Shown: in pieces, positions 17,245-24,810 of the stretch
Layout of the letters: the number at the start of each line of letters is the position of its first letter
Position numbering within the stretch: the stretch's first letter is position 1
Assembly (NCBI RefSeq): GCF_018449635.1
Contig: NZ_JAAVUV010000004.1
Location: forward strand, 186,001-250,000
Length of the DNA: 64,000 nt
Direction: 5' to 3'
From: Caballeronia sp. dw_276
GTDB taxonomy: Bacteria > Pseudomonadota > Gammaproteobacteria > Burkholderiales > Burkholderiaceae
Position numbers and translations under genes: made by a program
The notes under the pieces: model-generated
The model's input: the letters and a program-made list of their open reading frames with translations, nothing else
Database searches by the model: none
What the model was told of the DNA's origin: nothing

Positions 17245-17684
17245 GTGCGATGGTGAGCGCCGATTATCCAAAACATTGAAATAAGTCCTTAGTCTCCGGG
17301 CTTTATCGAAACCTTTCGACGTAGCGTTCACAAGGGATTATCAGAAAGCCGGTTCTTATGTTTTAATAGCGTCAATGCGACGCCGTTCTGCGCGCCGCCG
17401 AATAAAACGCGTACACTTGGCCCCGCTGCAACGAAGAGGCGCAAAGCCGTCACGCGGCTTCCCGGACTTCTTCCTCTGCCGGCACTTCCTGAAACATGCC
17501 TGATTACAGGTTTGCGGCTAATCGGGGCTGGAACAATGCCGGTCAAAACTGGCGAATCCTGTTTATCCGCGTCGCATTGAAATACTGCAACGGACTAGTC
17601 CGGCAATTCTTGAAGCAGTTTTGGAACAGCACTCTCGTGCTGGGCCCGAGAACACCAAAGTGCTTTTGAACAACAATTTTTATA
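17245..17684. other. 440-bp region without a convincing gene
   Basis: This stretch lies upstream of the H-NS-like gene. Only a small minus-strand open frame (17328-17546) is present; its composition and lack of a ribosome-binding site give no support for coding. The last 40 bases before 17685 are AT-rich, as expected for a promoter region. No structured RNA or repeat was seen. Confidence 0.6.
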
Positions 17685-17987
17685 ATGCAAAGTGAAATGC
17701 CCACCCTCAAAGAACTGCTTGCGCAGCGCGAAGCGCTGCAGGATCAATTGGAAGTAGCACGGCAACGTCAGGCTGAAATCGTTCTCGCGGAAATAGTCGC
17801 GAAGATGGGCGAATACAAGATTTCGCTATCCGAGTTGATGGGGCACAACGTTCAGGCAAAGGCGCCTGTTGCGTCGGTCGCGCCCAAATACCGCGACACC
17901 GCGACTGGCGCTACATGGTCAGGTCGAGGACGCGCGCCGCACTGGATCGCCGATAAAAATCGTGCGGATTTTCTGGTAGGTGCTTAA
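17685..17987 (+). CDS. H-NS-like histone-like nucleoid-structuring protein
   Basis: The 100-residue protein has an N-terminal coiled coil (TLKELLAQREALQDQLEVARQRQAEI) for oligomerisation and a C-terminal DNA-binding domain with the motif TGATWSGRGRAPHWI, the AT-hook-like loop of the H-NS/BpH3 group. Both ATG 17685 and ATG 17697 are possible starts. Such proteins silence AT-rich, horizontally acquired DNA. It is a solitary gene in a GC-rich neighbourhood and may be one of several paralogues. Confidence 0.88.
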   Translation: MQSEMPTLKELLAQREALQDQLEVARQRQAEIVLAEIVAKMGEYKISLSELMGHNVQAKAPVASVAPKYRDTATGATWSGRGRAPHWIADKNRADFLVGA

Positions 17988-17997
17988 GCGGGTTTTC

Positions 17998-18255
17998 TTA
18001 TTGCGAGCAAAGGGTCGTTACCTCTATAAGTGACTCTTGCAATGCAGGGTCACGAAACAGTTCTTCAACGCTGCGATTCTGGTCATGCGCGAACGCTTCG
18101 AGACATCGCGCGGTATTCATGCGGGCGCTCGTCACCGATGTGCTGATTCCAATCATCAGCAACGCAACGCAGACGATGGCAATCGCCGCGCCCAGCCGCT
18201 TTCTCGACGAACGGATTCCTTTTACGGCGCCTACGCATTGCCAGTCATTGTTCAC
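17998..18255 (-). CDS. Small single-span membrane protein, MarR-linked
   Basis: The 85-residue product starts at a GTG (18255) preceded by AAGAGG 7 bases upstream. It has a basic N-terminus (VKGIRSSRKRL), one hydrophobic segment (residues about 21-41, LGAAIAIVCVALLMIGISTSV) and a soluble tail with two Cys, outside the membrane or periplasmic. I do not recognise the family. A copy of the MarR operator lies at 18273-18288, just upstream, so it is probably controlled by the MarR gene at 18314-18748 on the same strand. Confidence 0.65.
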   Translation of the reverse strand: MNNDWQCVGAVKGIRSSRKRLGAAIAIVCVALLMIGISTSVTSARMNTARCLEAFAHDQNRSVEELFRDPALQESLIEVTTLCSQ

Positions 18256-18272
18256 GTTTTTGCCTCTTGATG

Positions 18273-18288
18273 GTTAGCAAGACAACTA
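18273..18288. promoter_or_regulatory. MarR operator copy 1, upstream of the small membrane protein
   Basis: GTTAGCAAGACAACTA matches the copy at 18753-18768 at 15 of 16 bases and in the same orientation. It is 18 bp upstream of the GTG start. Confidence 0.7.
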
Positions 18289-18313
18289 TTGGTGACGATA
18301 AAAACAGTCGCTG

Positions 18314-18748
18314 CTATACCAGCGCTTTCCTGACGTTGTGCATCGACGTAACGGCGGATTCGAATAATTCCGGGCCAACCTTCGCACGCAGGGTTCTGGC
18401 AATTCGAGCGCTAGCGTTGTTGATGGGCCGGTCAAGCGCGCGGCCGGCCGCGGTCGCGCTGACCGTCCACTCGCGGCCATCGGTCTTCGCCTGGCTGCGT
18501 TCGACCAGTTGCTTTTCGCACAAGCTGTCGATAAGACGCGTGGCTGTAGGCCTCGCTATTCCGAGGATGTCAGCAACCTGACTGCTGAGGCAACCGGGCG
18601 TGGCGAGGACAACCCGCAGCACGAATCCTTGCGGCGGCGTCAGGCCAAACTTCGCGTAGGCGGCGGTCCACTCGCGTTCCACAAGGCGCGCGAGTGCGGC
18701 GGAATTGAAGTAAAGGCAGTGATCGAACATGCGAGCATTAGAGCACAT
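18314..18748 (-). CDS. MarR-family regulator
   Basis: The 144-residue protein has the winged helix around CLSSQVADILGIARPTATRLIDSLCEKQLVERSQAKTDGREWTVSATAAG. ATG 18748 is preferred. A TTG-initiated extension to 18760 lies inside the operator at 18753-18768. It probably represses itself and the downstream 85-residue membrane protein, because both genes have the same 16-bp motif at their promoters. A further ATG at 18730 is possible. Confidence 0.85.
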   Translation of the reverse strand: MCSNARMFDHCLYFNSAALARLVEREWTAAYAKFGLTPPQGFVLRVVLATPGCLSSQVADILGIARPTATRLIDSLCEKQLVERSQAKTDGREWTVSATAAGRALDRPINNASARIARTLRAKVGPELFESAVTSMHNVRKALV

Positions 18749-18752
18749 GATA

Positions 18753-18768
18753 GTTAGCAAAACAACTA
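18753..18768. promoter_or_regulatory. MarR operator copy 2, at the marR promoter
   Basis: GTTAGCAAAACAACTA contains the imperfect dyad TAGTT-N9-AACTA when the flanking T is included. It lies directly 5' of the MarR start and nearly repeats the site at 18273-18288. Confidence 0.7.
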
Positions 18769-18826
18769 ATTGATCGCGTCGCGGAAGTCAAACGACGCTT
18801 CGATTATGCAAACGGCCTGACTCTTG

Positions 18827-19597
18827 TTATCGGCCGTTTCCGTTGCGCTTGCTCCATCCGAATGCGTGGATGGTGTTCAACGGCGCCGAGCTGCAAATCG
18901 ATGCACAAAGCTGTCCGGGCATCGGCAAATCGAAAACGTACCAGGGCTCGGTCGCGGTGAAATCATCAGCGCCGCCTGGGTTATCGATAGCCGAGCGATA
19001 ACCCGCCGCGCTCAGCATGCTGTTGTCACGGGCCCGCTGACTTCCGAGGGGCAAGGTACTGGCGGTATCGGCCAACAAGTCGTCCGAGGCCGATCCGAAC
19101 GATGGCAGCGACGTTCCAAGCCCAACATGCGTCGCGCTGATGCCGAGCATGATCCACACGCCTGCATAGCCGATATCCGCACGCAGGACCTCGTTGCGTC
19201 CCGCTGCTTGTGCAAGCAAACGGCCTTTGGCGTCGTCTCGCAGATCGACGGCGTCCGGCTCGCAGCCGAACAGACGCGCCACGGCCAGCCTGAGCACAGC
19301 GCGGCTGGATATATAGCGGTATCGCAAGGCAGGACTCGGCAGCAACGCCGCACGGCGCGTCTCGTCCTGCGTGAGCCAGGTTGCGGCATCGTGCGCGCTG
19401 ATGCGCTGCCATTGGCTTCGAAAACGGAACACGAAGACTTCGCCGGGCGGCGGCACGCAGGGTCCCATCGATAAAGTTTCGTTCATGCGCAATGGAACGA
19501 ATTGCGGCGGCGGACCGTGATCGACGCGCCTTGGCGGCGGCCTGGATTCACAGGTCCGGTCCACGCGCGATATTTCGGTTAGAGCAGGGCTTGCCAT
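18827..19597 (-). CDS. Degenerate 4'-phosphopantetheinyl-transferase-like protein
   Basis: The 256-residue protein follows the N-terminal half of Sfp-type transferases: WLTQDETRRAALLPSPALRYRYISSRAVLRLAVARLFGCEPDAVDLRDDAKGRLL at residues 74-128, then a stretch that aligns with the FNVSHS...VGVDIE region but reads DIGYAGVWIMLGISATHVGLGTSLP. The catalytic Asp-X-Glu is replaced by Leu-Gly-Thr and no WxxKEA motif follows, so it should not bind Mg-CoA in the usual way. ATG 19597 follows the nitroreductase stop by 2 bases, so the two form one operon. It may be a regulator, a partner of the intact enzyme at 20345, or a decaying paralogue. Confidence 0.6.
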   Translation of the reverse strand: MASPALTEISRVDRTCESRPPPRRVDHGPPPQFVPLRMNETLSMGPCVPPPGEVFVFRFRSQWQRISAHDAATWLTQDETRRAALLPSPALRYRYISSRAVLRLAVARLFGCEPDAVDLRDDAKGRLLAQAAGRNEVLRADIGYAGVWIMLGISATHVGLGTSLPSFGSASDDLLADTASTLPLGSQRARDNSMLSAAGYRSAIDNPGGADDFTATEPWYVFDLPMPGQLCASICSSAPLNTIHAFGWSKRNGNGR

Positions 19598-19599
19598 AG

Positions 19600-20202
19600 T
19601 CAGTCCGTTTCTAGACGCGCGCCGAACCATTCGGTGACGAAGGCGTCGCTGGAAGGGCGTGCGACGGCGCGCGTGCCTTCAGGCGGCGTGCCGACGAACA
19701 GGAATCCGAGCAGACGGTCGCTGTCCGCGAGTCCTAGCGCGCGGTGCATTCCAGGCTCGTAACTGTCCGCGCCGGTCGCCCAGAAGCCGCCGAAACCCAT
19801 TGCGTGGACGGCGTTCAGCATGTTCATGGCGGCAGCTCCGACGGCGAGCAGTTGCTCGACTTCGGGCACTTTGGTCCGGGTGGTGATCGATGCCACCAGC
19901 GCGATCACCACCGGCGCCGCCAGCGCACGGCCACGGCGGTGTTCGTGCGCCGAACGCGGTTCGTCTGGCGAGCGCGAGGAGGCAAGATCGACGAGTATTT
20001 CGCCCAGTTTCAGACGTGCATCGCCGCGAATCAGCACGAAGCGCCACGGGCGCAAACCGCCGTGATCGGGCGCGCGCAGGGCGGCATCGAAGATCTGGCG
20101 AAGCTGCGCGTCGTCAGGCGCGGGCTCGGCGAGCGGCCAGTGAGACTGGCGCGTCATCAATACCTGCAATGCGTCGGCGCCAAGGGGAGTCATGGTTTCC
20201 AT
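19600..20202 (-). CDS. Nitroreductase-family protein (YdjA-like)
   Basis: The 200-residue FMN-binding protein has LMTRQSHWPLAEPAPDDAQLRQIFDAALRAPDHGGLRPWRFVLIRG and the family tail FGGFWATGADSYEPGMHRALGLADSDRLLGFLFVGTPP, matching YdjA-type minimal nitroreductases, which reduce nitro groups or quinones with NAD(P)H. It is the first gene of a two-gene operon with the degenerate transferase. Its promoter region carries a Fur-like box, so it is likely iron-repressed. Confidence 0.87.
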   Translation of the reverse strand: METMTPLGADALQVLMTRQSHWPLAEPAPDDAQLRQIFDAALRAPDHGGLRPWRFVLIRGDARLKLGEILVDLASSRSPDEPRSAHEHRRGRALAAPVVIALVASITTRTKVPEVEQLLAVGAAAMNMLNAVHAMGFGGFWATGADSYEPGMHRALGLADSDRLLGFLFVGTPPEGTRAVARPSSDAFVTEWFGARLETD

Positions 20203-20255
20203 AGGAAATATCCAGGCTTTCCGAAGGCACCCATGATGGCCAAATTTCGCTCTAA

Positions 20256-20274
20256 TTGCAAATGATTCTCAATA
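20256..20274. promoter_or_regulatory. Fur box (iron-responsive operator)
   Basis: On the minus strand the 19 bases read TATTGAGAATCATTTGCAA, with the GAGAATCATT core of proteobacterial Fur boxes. It lies between the divergent nitroreductase operon (start 20202) and the transferase gene (start 20345), in position to repress both when iron is plentiful. Fur binding is inferred from sequence likeness. Confidence 0.75.
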
Positions 20275-20344
20275 CCGAGATTTTCTCATGTTAAGGCTTT
20301 ATAATTCTGGCTTCGTTTTGACGCCTCTTTTCCACCTCTGATCG

Positions 20345-20992
20345 ATGCCCGTCCTTTTCGCCAACTCTGGCCGCTGGCCCTCGGATATCGCGTTGTGGTC
20401 CGTGGATGTGGACCTGAAAAAACACGCGCCAGCCGTCAGCCGCTTTCTCAGTGCAGACGAATGCAATCGGATGGCGCGTTACAAGCGACTTGGCGACCAA
20501 CTGCGGTTCGCGGCGGCGCGATCGAGTCTCCGCGAGATTCTTGGCGAGCGCGTGGCTCGCGATCCGGCGGAACTTGAATTCGAAGCCGGCGCTTATGGAC
20601 GGCCATGGCTTGCCGGTTTTCCACACGTGTCTTTCAACGTGTCGCATTCGGGAGAGCGTGTTTTGATTGCTGTATCAATGCAGCGGGCAGTCGGCGTGGA
20701 TATCGAAGAACTGAATCCGGCGCTCGACTGGCGCTCGCTTTCGGACACGGTATGCGTGAAAGAAGAAGCATCGCGAATAGTGAGCATCCGCGATTTTTAT
20801 CGATGCTGGACCGCCAAGGAAGCTTTGCTGAAAGCAACTGGCGCGGGCATTGGTGTTGGCGACGGCCTGAAGTCCATTGATCTTGCAAATGACCGGATTC
20901 CATCAGGATTCAACTTCGTCCGGCTTGATGATTTCGATGGCTATGCAGCAGCCATGGCGTTCGGCGTCCATGCCGATACAAGCGCGCTGTGA
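20345..20992 (+). CDS. 4'-phosphopantetheinyl transferase, Sfp type
   Basis: The 215-residue enzyme has all the signatures: FNVSHSGE at 97-104, VGVDIEEL with Asp119 and Glu121 as Mg ligands, and CWTAKEALLKATG with Trp155, Lys158 and Glu159. It transfers the phosphopantetheine arm of CoA to carrier domains of NRPS, PKS or acyl-carrier proteins. A Fur box in its promoter region suggests it activates a siderophore NRPS encoded elsewhere. The gene is followed by methionine sulfoxide reductase. Confidence 0.93.
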   Translation: MPVLFANSGRWPSDIALWSVDVDLKKHAPAVSRFLSADECNRMARYKRLGDQLRFAAARSSLREILGERVARDPAELEFEAGAYGRPWLAGFPHVSFNVSHSGERVLIAVSMQRAVGVDIEELNPALDWRSLSDTVCVKEEASRIVSIRDFYRCWTAKEALLKATGAGIGVGDGLKSIDLANDRIPSGFNFVRLDDFDGYAAAMAFGVHADTSAL

Positions 20993-21031
20993 TATGTTGA
21001 AACGCTCAATATCCACTCATCGCGCATTGTC

Positions 21032-21523
21032 ATGTCATTCACCATCCAGCACACAGCCGGTTCCAAAGCCGAGCAATATCAGGAACTGCTTGCTCAAGCT
21101 CGCTCGCTCCTGAGCGATGAAACCGATCGCATTGCCAATGCAGCGAATTTTTCGGCGCTGGTTTATCACACGCTGCCCGACTTGAATTGGAGCGGCTTTT
21201 ATTTCTTCGATGGCGCTGAACTGGTCGTCGGTCCGTTCCAGGGGAAACCGGCTTGCGTCCGCATTGCACTGGGCAAGGGTGTTTGTGGAACCGCCGCTAA
21301 GACGCGCGAGACGCAGGTCGTTCGCGATGTCCACGAGTTTCCCGGACACATTGCGTGTGATTCGGCGTCTCAATCGGAGATCGTGGTGCCGTTGATCGCG
21401 AAGGATGGTTCGCTTGTTGGGGTGTGGGACGTGGATAGCCCGATCGTGAATCGCTTCGATGCCGACGATGCCCGCGGCATGGAAGCGCTGTGCAAGGTGT
21501 TCATGGAACTGGCCTGGGCGTGA
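21032..21523 (+). CDS. msrC: Free methionine (R)-sulfoxide reductase, GAF domain
   Basis: The 163-residue GAF-domain protein keeps the three catalytic cysteines at 75, 85 and 109 with the 10- and 24-residue spacings of the E. coli enzyme (Cys84, 94, 118). They occur in PACVRIALGKGVCGT and HIACDSASQSEIVVPL. It reduces free methionine-R-sulfoxide in the cytosol using thioredoxin. It starts 39 bp after the transferase gene, so the two may share a transcript, but it is usually a stand-alone housekeeping gene. Confidence 0.93.
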   Translation: MSFTIQHTAGSKAEQYQELLAQARSLLSDETDRIANAANFSALVYHTLPDLNWSGFYFFDGAELVVGPFQGKPACVRIALGKGVCGTAAKTRETQVVRDVHEFPGHIACDSASQSEIVVPLIAKDGSLVGVWDVDSPIVNRFDADDARGMEALCKVFMELAWA

Positions 21524-21542
21524 ATGTCTGCGCGAGCGTCAG

Positions 21543-22592
21543 TTACGTCTCGAGCTCATCGAAGCGTTTCCACCGGTACACGGCGGCCGAGATCAGCCAG
21601 CTCGCCGCGAACACCCCGACGATCACGTAGCCGATCATGCCGAAGTTATCGTTGAGACTGCCGATCGTGTTCCAGAACCATCCGCCGAGTTGCAGCTTGT
21701 CGGCAAGCAACCCCAATCCCTCTATGCTTCCGACCAGCAGCGCGACGACCACGGAAATCGTGGTGATGGTGATGTTGTAGTAGAGCTTGCGGATCGGCTT
21801 CACGAAGGCCCAGCCGTACGCGCCGAGCATCAGGATACTGTCGGTTGTATCGATCAGCGTCATGCCCGCGGTGAAGAGCACCGGGAACACGATGATCGAC
21901 CAGATGGGCAAGCCTTGCGACGCGCCCGCGGCCGAAATGCCGAGCAGGCCGACTTCGGTGGCGGTGTCGAACCCGAGGCCGAAGAGGAAGCCAAGCAGGT
22001 ACATGTGGCGGCTTTTCGTGATCAGGCGAAAAAGCGGCCTGAAGATACGCGCGAAGAAACCGCGGTTCGCGAGCAGCAAGTCGAAGTCTTCATCCACATA
22101 CGGTTCGCCGCGGCGCACGCGCCGGAACGCGCCGATTACCGCGCGCAAGATCACCAGGTTCATGATCGCGATGGCGAACAGGAAGAACGTGGAAACCAGC
22201 GTGCCAATCAGCCCGCCGATCTCCTTGAATTCGGCCATGCGTGTTTGCAGCGCCATGGCCGTTGCCGCTATTGCGATGGACGCCAGCACGACAACCGTCG
22301 AATGTCCCAGCGAGAACATCAAGCCCACGGTGATAGGGCGCTTGCCGTCCTGCATGAGCTTGCGCGTGACGTTGTCGATAGCCGCAATATGATCGGCGTC
22401 GACCGCGTGTCGCAAGCCGAACGAATAGGCAAGCAAGCTTGTTCCAAGCAGCAGCGGATAGTTATGGAATGCGACGAAGGCCCAGATCCATGCGCCGACA
22501 TTGAAGGCAATCAGTAAGGCATAAAGGCTGATGATCTTTTGGCGCATGTGGCCTTGTTCGTCGCCGAAGACTGCCTTTATCAGTGCTCGCAT
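21543..22592 (-). CDS. NiCoT-family nickel/cobalt uptake permease
   Basis: The 349-residue membrane protein has the NiCoT signature LRHAVDADHIAAIDN in the second helix and the motifs GLMFSLGHSTVVV and LLGFLFGLGFDTATEVGLL, as in HoxN and NixA. It imports Ni(II) (possibly Co(II)) at high affinity across the inner membrane, mainly to feed urease, hydrogenase or other Ni enzymes. No such enzyme gene is visible nearby. The 3' end faces msrC. Confidence 0.93.
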   Translation of the reverse strand: MRALIKAVFGDEQGHMRQKIISLYALLIAFNVGAWIWAFVAFHNYPLLLGTSLLAYSFGLRHAVDADHIAAIDNVTRKLMQDGKRPITVGLMFSLGHSTVVVLASIAIAATAMALQTRMAEFKEIGGLIGTLVSTFFLFAIAIMNLVILRAVIGAFRRVRRGEPYVDEDFDLLLANRGFFARIFRPLFRLITKSRHMYLLGFLFGLGFDTATEVGLLGISAAGASQGLPIWSIIVFPVLFTAGMTLIDTTDSILMLGAYGWAFVKPIRKLYYNITITTISVVVALLVGSIEGLGLLADKLQLGGWFWNTIGSLNDNFGMIGYVIVGVFAASWLISAAVYRWKRFDELET

Positions 22593-22701
22593 TGATTTTC
22601 CGTCTTTAGATTTTTGGGCGCCGGACCGAGCAAGAGACCTGACTGATCACGATAGCGCTCGAATGATAGCGTGCCAAAATTCCAAAGCAGCCAATAGCGG
22701 T

Positions 22702-22719
22702 AGCCCCGATGGGGCTTTT
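22702..22719. terminator. Hairpin at the 3' end of the fuconate dehydratase gene
   Basis: AGCCCC (22702-22707), GAT, GGGGCT (22711-22716) form a compact perfect stem immediately after the minus-strand stop. The run of T lies on the plus-strand side (22717-22719), so classic termination on the minus strand is uncertain. Confidence 0.4.
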
Positions 22720-24013
22720 AAGCCCAGCCGTCGCCATCGGGGAAATGGAATCGTTCGAGCGAATCTGCATGCATCTCGATGCTATAGCCGGCCGATTCCG
22801 GCGGCATGTATCGGCCGTTGCGGATCACGACGGGACTGACAAAATGCTCATGCAAATGATCGACATATTCGAGTACTCGATTATCAAGCGATGCCGACAC
22901 GCAGACATAATCGAATATGGAAATATGCTGGACGTACTCACACAAACCAACGCCGCCCGCATGCGGACACACCGGCACGCCGAACTTCGCAGCCATCAGC
23001 AATACGATGATCACTTCGTTCAGGCCGCCTAGCCGGCAACTGTCGATCTGGCAAAAGTCGATGGCCTGCGCCTGCAGCAATTGCTTGAACATCACCCGGT
23101 TCTGGCAATGCTCGCCGGTGGCGACGCCTATGGGCGCAATCCGGCGGCGGATCGAAGCATGGCCGAGAATATCGTCCGGGCTCGTTGGCTCTTCGATCCA
23201 CCATGGATCGAACTGGGCCAGGCGGCGCATGTTGGCGACGGCTTCATCGACGTCCCATACCTGGTTGGCGTCCATCATCAGTTTTCGATCGGCGCCGATT
23301 TCGTCACGAAGAATGCGCGCGCGACGGATGTCCTCTTCTATGTTGCCGCCGACCTTCTGCTTGAAATGCGTCCACCCCTGGGCCACGCCTTCGCGCGCGA
23401 GGCGGCGGATTTTATCGTCGTCGTAGCCAAGCCATCCTGCCGATGTGGTGTATGCCGGATAACCGGCAGCCAGCATTTCCCGCTCGCGTTCGGCGCGTGT
23501 CGCCGAATGGCGGCGCAATATTGCCAATGCTTCCTCTGGCGTAAGCGCGTCCGTGACGTAGCGAAAATCGAGGCAACGCACGAGCTCTTCGGGGCTCATG
23601 TCAACGAGCATTTTCCATACAGGCTTCTGCACGGATTTCGCCCACAGGTCCCATACCGCGTTGACGACCGCGGCCGTTGCAAGATGAATCGCGCCTTTGT
23701 CCGGGCCGATCCAGCGCAACTGGCTGTCCGATGTAAAGGCCCGCCAGAAGGCACCCATGTTCGCGGTGATGTCTTCGAGCTTCTTGCCGATGATCAGCGG
23801 CGCAAGCGCATTCACTGCGGCCACGCAGATCTCGTTGCCGCGCCCTATGGTGAACGTGAGGCCATGGCCTGCGAGCTGCGCGGGCGCGTCGGTTTCGAGG
23901 ATGACGTAGGTGGCGGAATAGTCCGGCGCGGCGTTCATTGCGTCGGAGCCGTCGAGCGATCGCGAGGTTGGAAAGCGGATGTCCCTGACGGACAGATTCG
24001 TGATCGTGGTCAT
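22718..24013 (-). CDS. L-fuconate dehydratase (enolase superfamily)
   Basis: The 431-residue protein matches FucD: VRDIRFPTSRSLDGSDAMN at the N-terminus, TEFKQ-like lysine region GWTHFKQKVGGN, metal-ligand segment DRKLMMDANQVWDVDEAV, then WWIEEPTSPDD and the base region VCPHAGGVGLCEYVQHISIFD. It dehydrates L-fuconate to 2-keto-3-deoxyfuconate. ATG 24013 follows the strong site GGAGGTGTTCAG. No other fucose pathway gene is adjacent, so the pathway is split or the enzyme acts on another sugar acid. The regulator is not evident. Confidence 0.9.
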   Translation of the reverse strand: MTTITNLSVRDIRFPTSRSLDGSDAMNAAPDYSATYVILETDAPAQLAGHGLTFTIGRGNEICVAAVNALAPLIIGKKLEDITANMGAFWRAFTSDSQLRWIGPDKGAIHLATAAVVNAVWDLWAKSVQKPVWKMLVDMSPEELVRCLDFRYVTDALTPEEALAILRRHSATRAEREREMLAAGYPAYTTSAGWLGYDDDKIRRLAREGVAQGWTHFKQKVGGNIEEDIRRARILRDEIGADRKLMMDANQVWDVDEAVANMRRLAQFDPWWIEEPTSPDDILGHASIRRRIAPIGVATGEHCQNRVMFKQLLQAQAIDFCQIDSCRLGGLNEVIIVLLMAAKFGVPVCPHAGGVGLCEYVQHISIFDYVCVSASLDNRVLEYVDHLHEHFVSPVVIRNGRYMPPESAGYSIEMHADSLERFHFPDGDGWA

Positions 24014-24182
24014 CTGAACACCTCCGTGCAATGGCAGATTCGACTCGGTACAACCCCGGGCGCGACGTTCAACGATGCAATCGCGCGCCCGCTGAGTTTG
24101 GTTGCTGGCATGCTAGCACGGGGTACAGCAGCGTTATCAAAGGCCACTACGCACTACGGGGCATCCGTGGTGCCTCGAGCGT

Positions 24183-24485
24183 TCAGGTCTTTCTCGCCAG
24201 GGTGATTGCATGCTCGGGGCAAGCGGTCACGCATAAACCGCATGCGCGGCACGCGTCCTCGTTTGGCGTGTATGCGACCTTCATTCCATGTACACGCAGT
24301 TTGAGCTTGTTCAGAGGACCCATGGACGCGTAGTCCGCCGTATCGATTCGACGAATCACGAATATGTCTTCTGGACAAACCACGGCGCAGTCGGCCTTGC
24401 CTTCACAGCGTTTCAGATTCACCACCGGCACGATGACACCGGGCGCCTGCTTGCAGTTCGCCGAAGACGCGAGTCCGGCGCTCAT
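24183..24485 (-). CDS. Small ferredoxin with a modified cluster site
   Basis: The 100-residue protein has two ferredoxin motifs. The second is canonical (Cys79, Cys82, Cys85, Cys89: CRACGLCVTACP). The first reads CEGKADCAVVCP with Cys27, Lys30, Cys33, Cys37, so the second cysteine of CxxCxxCxxxCP is lysine. This predicts one [4Fe-4S] and one [3Fe-4S] or otherwise altered cluster, as in 7Fe ferredoxins. It overlaps the upstream membrane-protein gene by 4 bases and is last in an ECF-sigma operon. Its electron partner is unknown. Confidence 0.85.
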   Translation of the reverse strand: MSAGLASSANCKQAPGVIVPVVNLKRCEGKADCAVVCPEDIFVIRRIDTADYASMGPLNKLKLRVHGMKVAYTPNEDACRACGLCVTACPEHAITLARKT

Positions 24486-24799
24486 ACCGTGTCAGCCTCG
24501 CGCGGCTTGCGAACGCCGCACCGCCGGTTCTTGAATTGCTCGCGTTCCTCGGGCGTCATCTGTTCCCAACGCCGCCACTGCCGGCGTCCACGCCAGCCAC
24601 CGCCATGCCCCCGGAAACCGCCGAACAAGATCCGGCTCAAGACCATCAAGCCCAGCGCATGGGGAAAATCAATCGCCCGGGCACCGATGAACAACGCCGG
24701 CACCACCCAGTTCCACAAGGTCATGACGAGCCACCCCAGAGCGGCGACCGCGACAAACGCAAGCACCACCTTGGCCAATATCTTCAGTCTGAAGTTCAT
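24482..24799 (-). CDS. Small membrane protein of the ECF-sigma operon
   Basis: The 105-residue product has two hydrophobic segments (about residues 9-31 and 45-60) and a cytosolic, Arg/Gly-rich and then acidic-basic tail with GGWRGRRQWRRWEQMTPEEREQF. GAGGAGAAAG precedes ATG 24799. It starts 11 bp after the sigma-factor stop and overlaps the ferredoxin start. It could be the anti-sigma factor or a regulator of the pair, but it lacks the known ZAS or RsiW motifs. I do not recognise the family. Confidence 0.7.
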   Translation of the reverse strand: MNFRLKILAKVVLAFVAVAALGWLVMTLWNWVVPALFIGARAIDFPHALGLMVLSRILFGGFRGHGGGWRGRRQWRRWEQMTPEEREQFKNRRCGVRKPREADTV

Positions 24800-24810
24800 T
24801 TACTTTCTCC

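Noticed and set aside
17328..17546. 72-codon minus-strand open frame before the H-NS-like gene
   Set aside because: No ribosome-binding site or recognisable domain; likely chance.
17666..17686. TTGAAC/TATAAT promoter for the H-NS-like gene
   Set aside because: The two hexamers are only 9 bases apart, and TATAAT overlaps the first ATG.
22702..22719. Classical terminator of the fuconate dehydratase gene
   Set aside because: The hairpin is real, but the T run is on the wrong strand; it is listed with low confidence.
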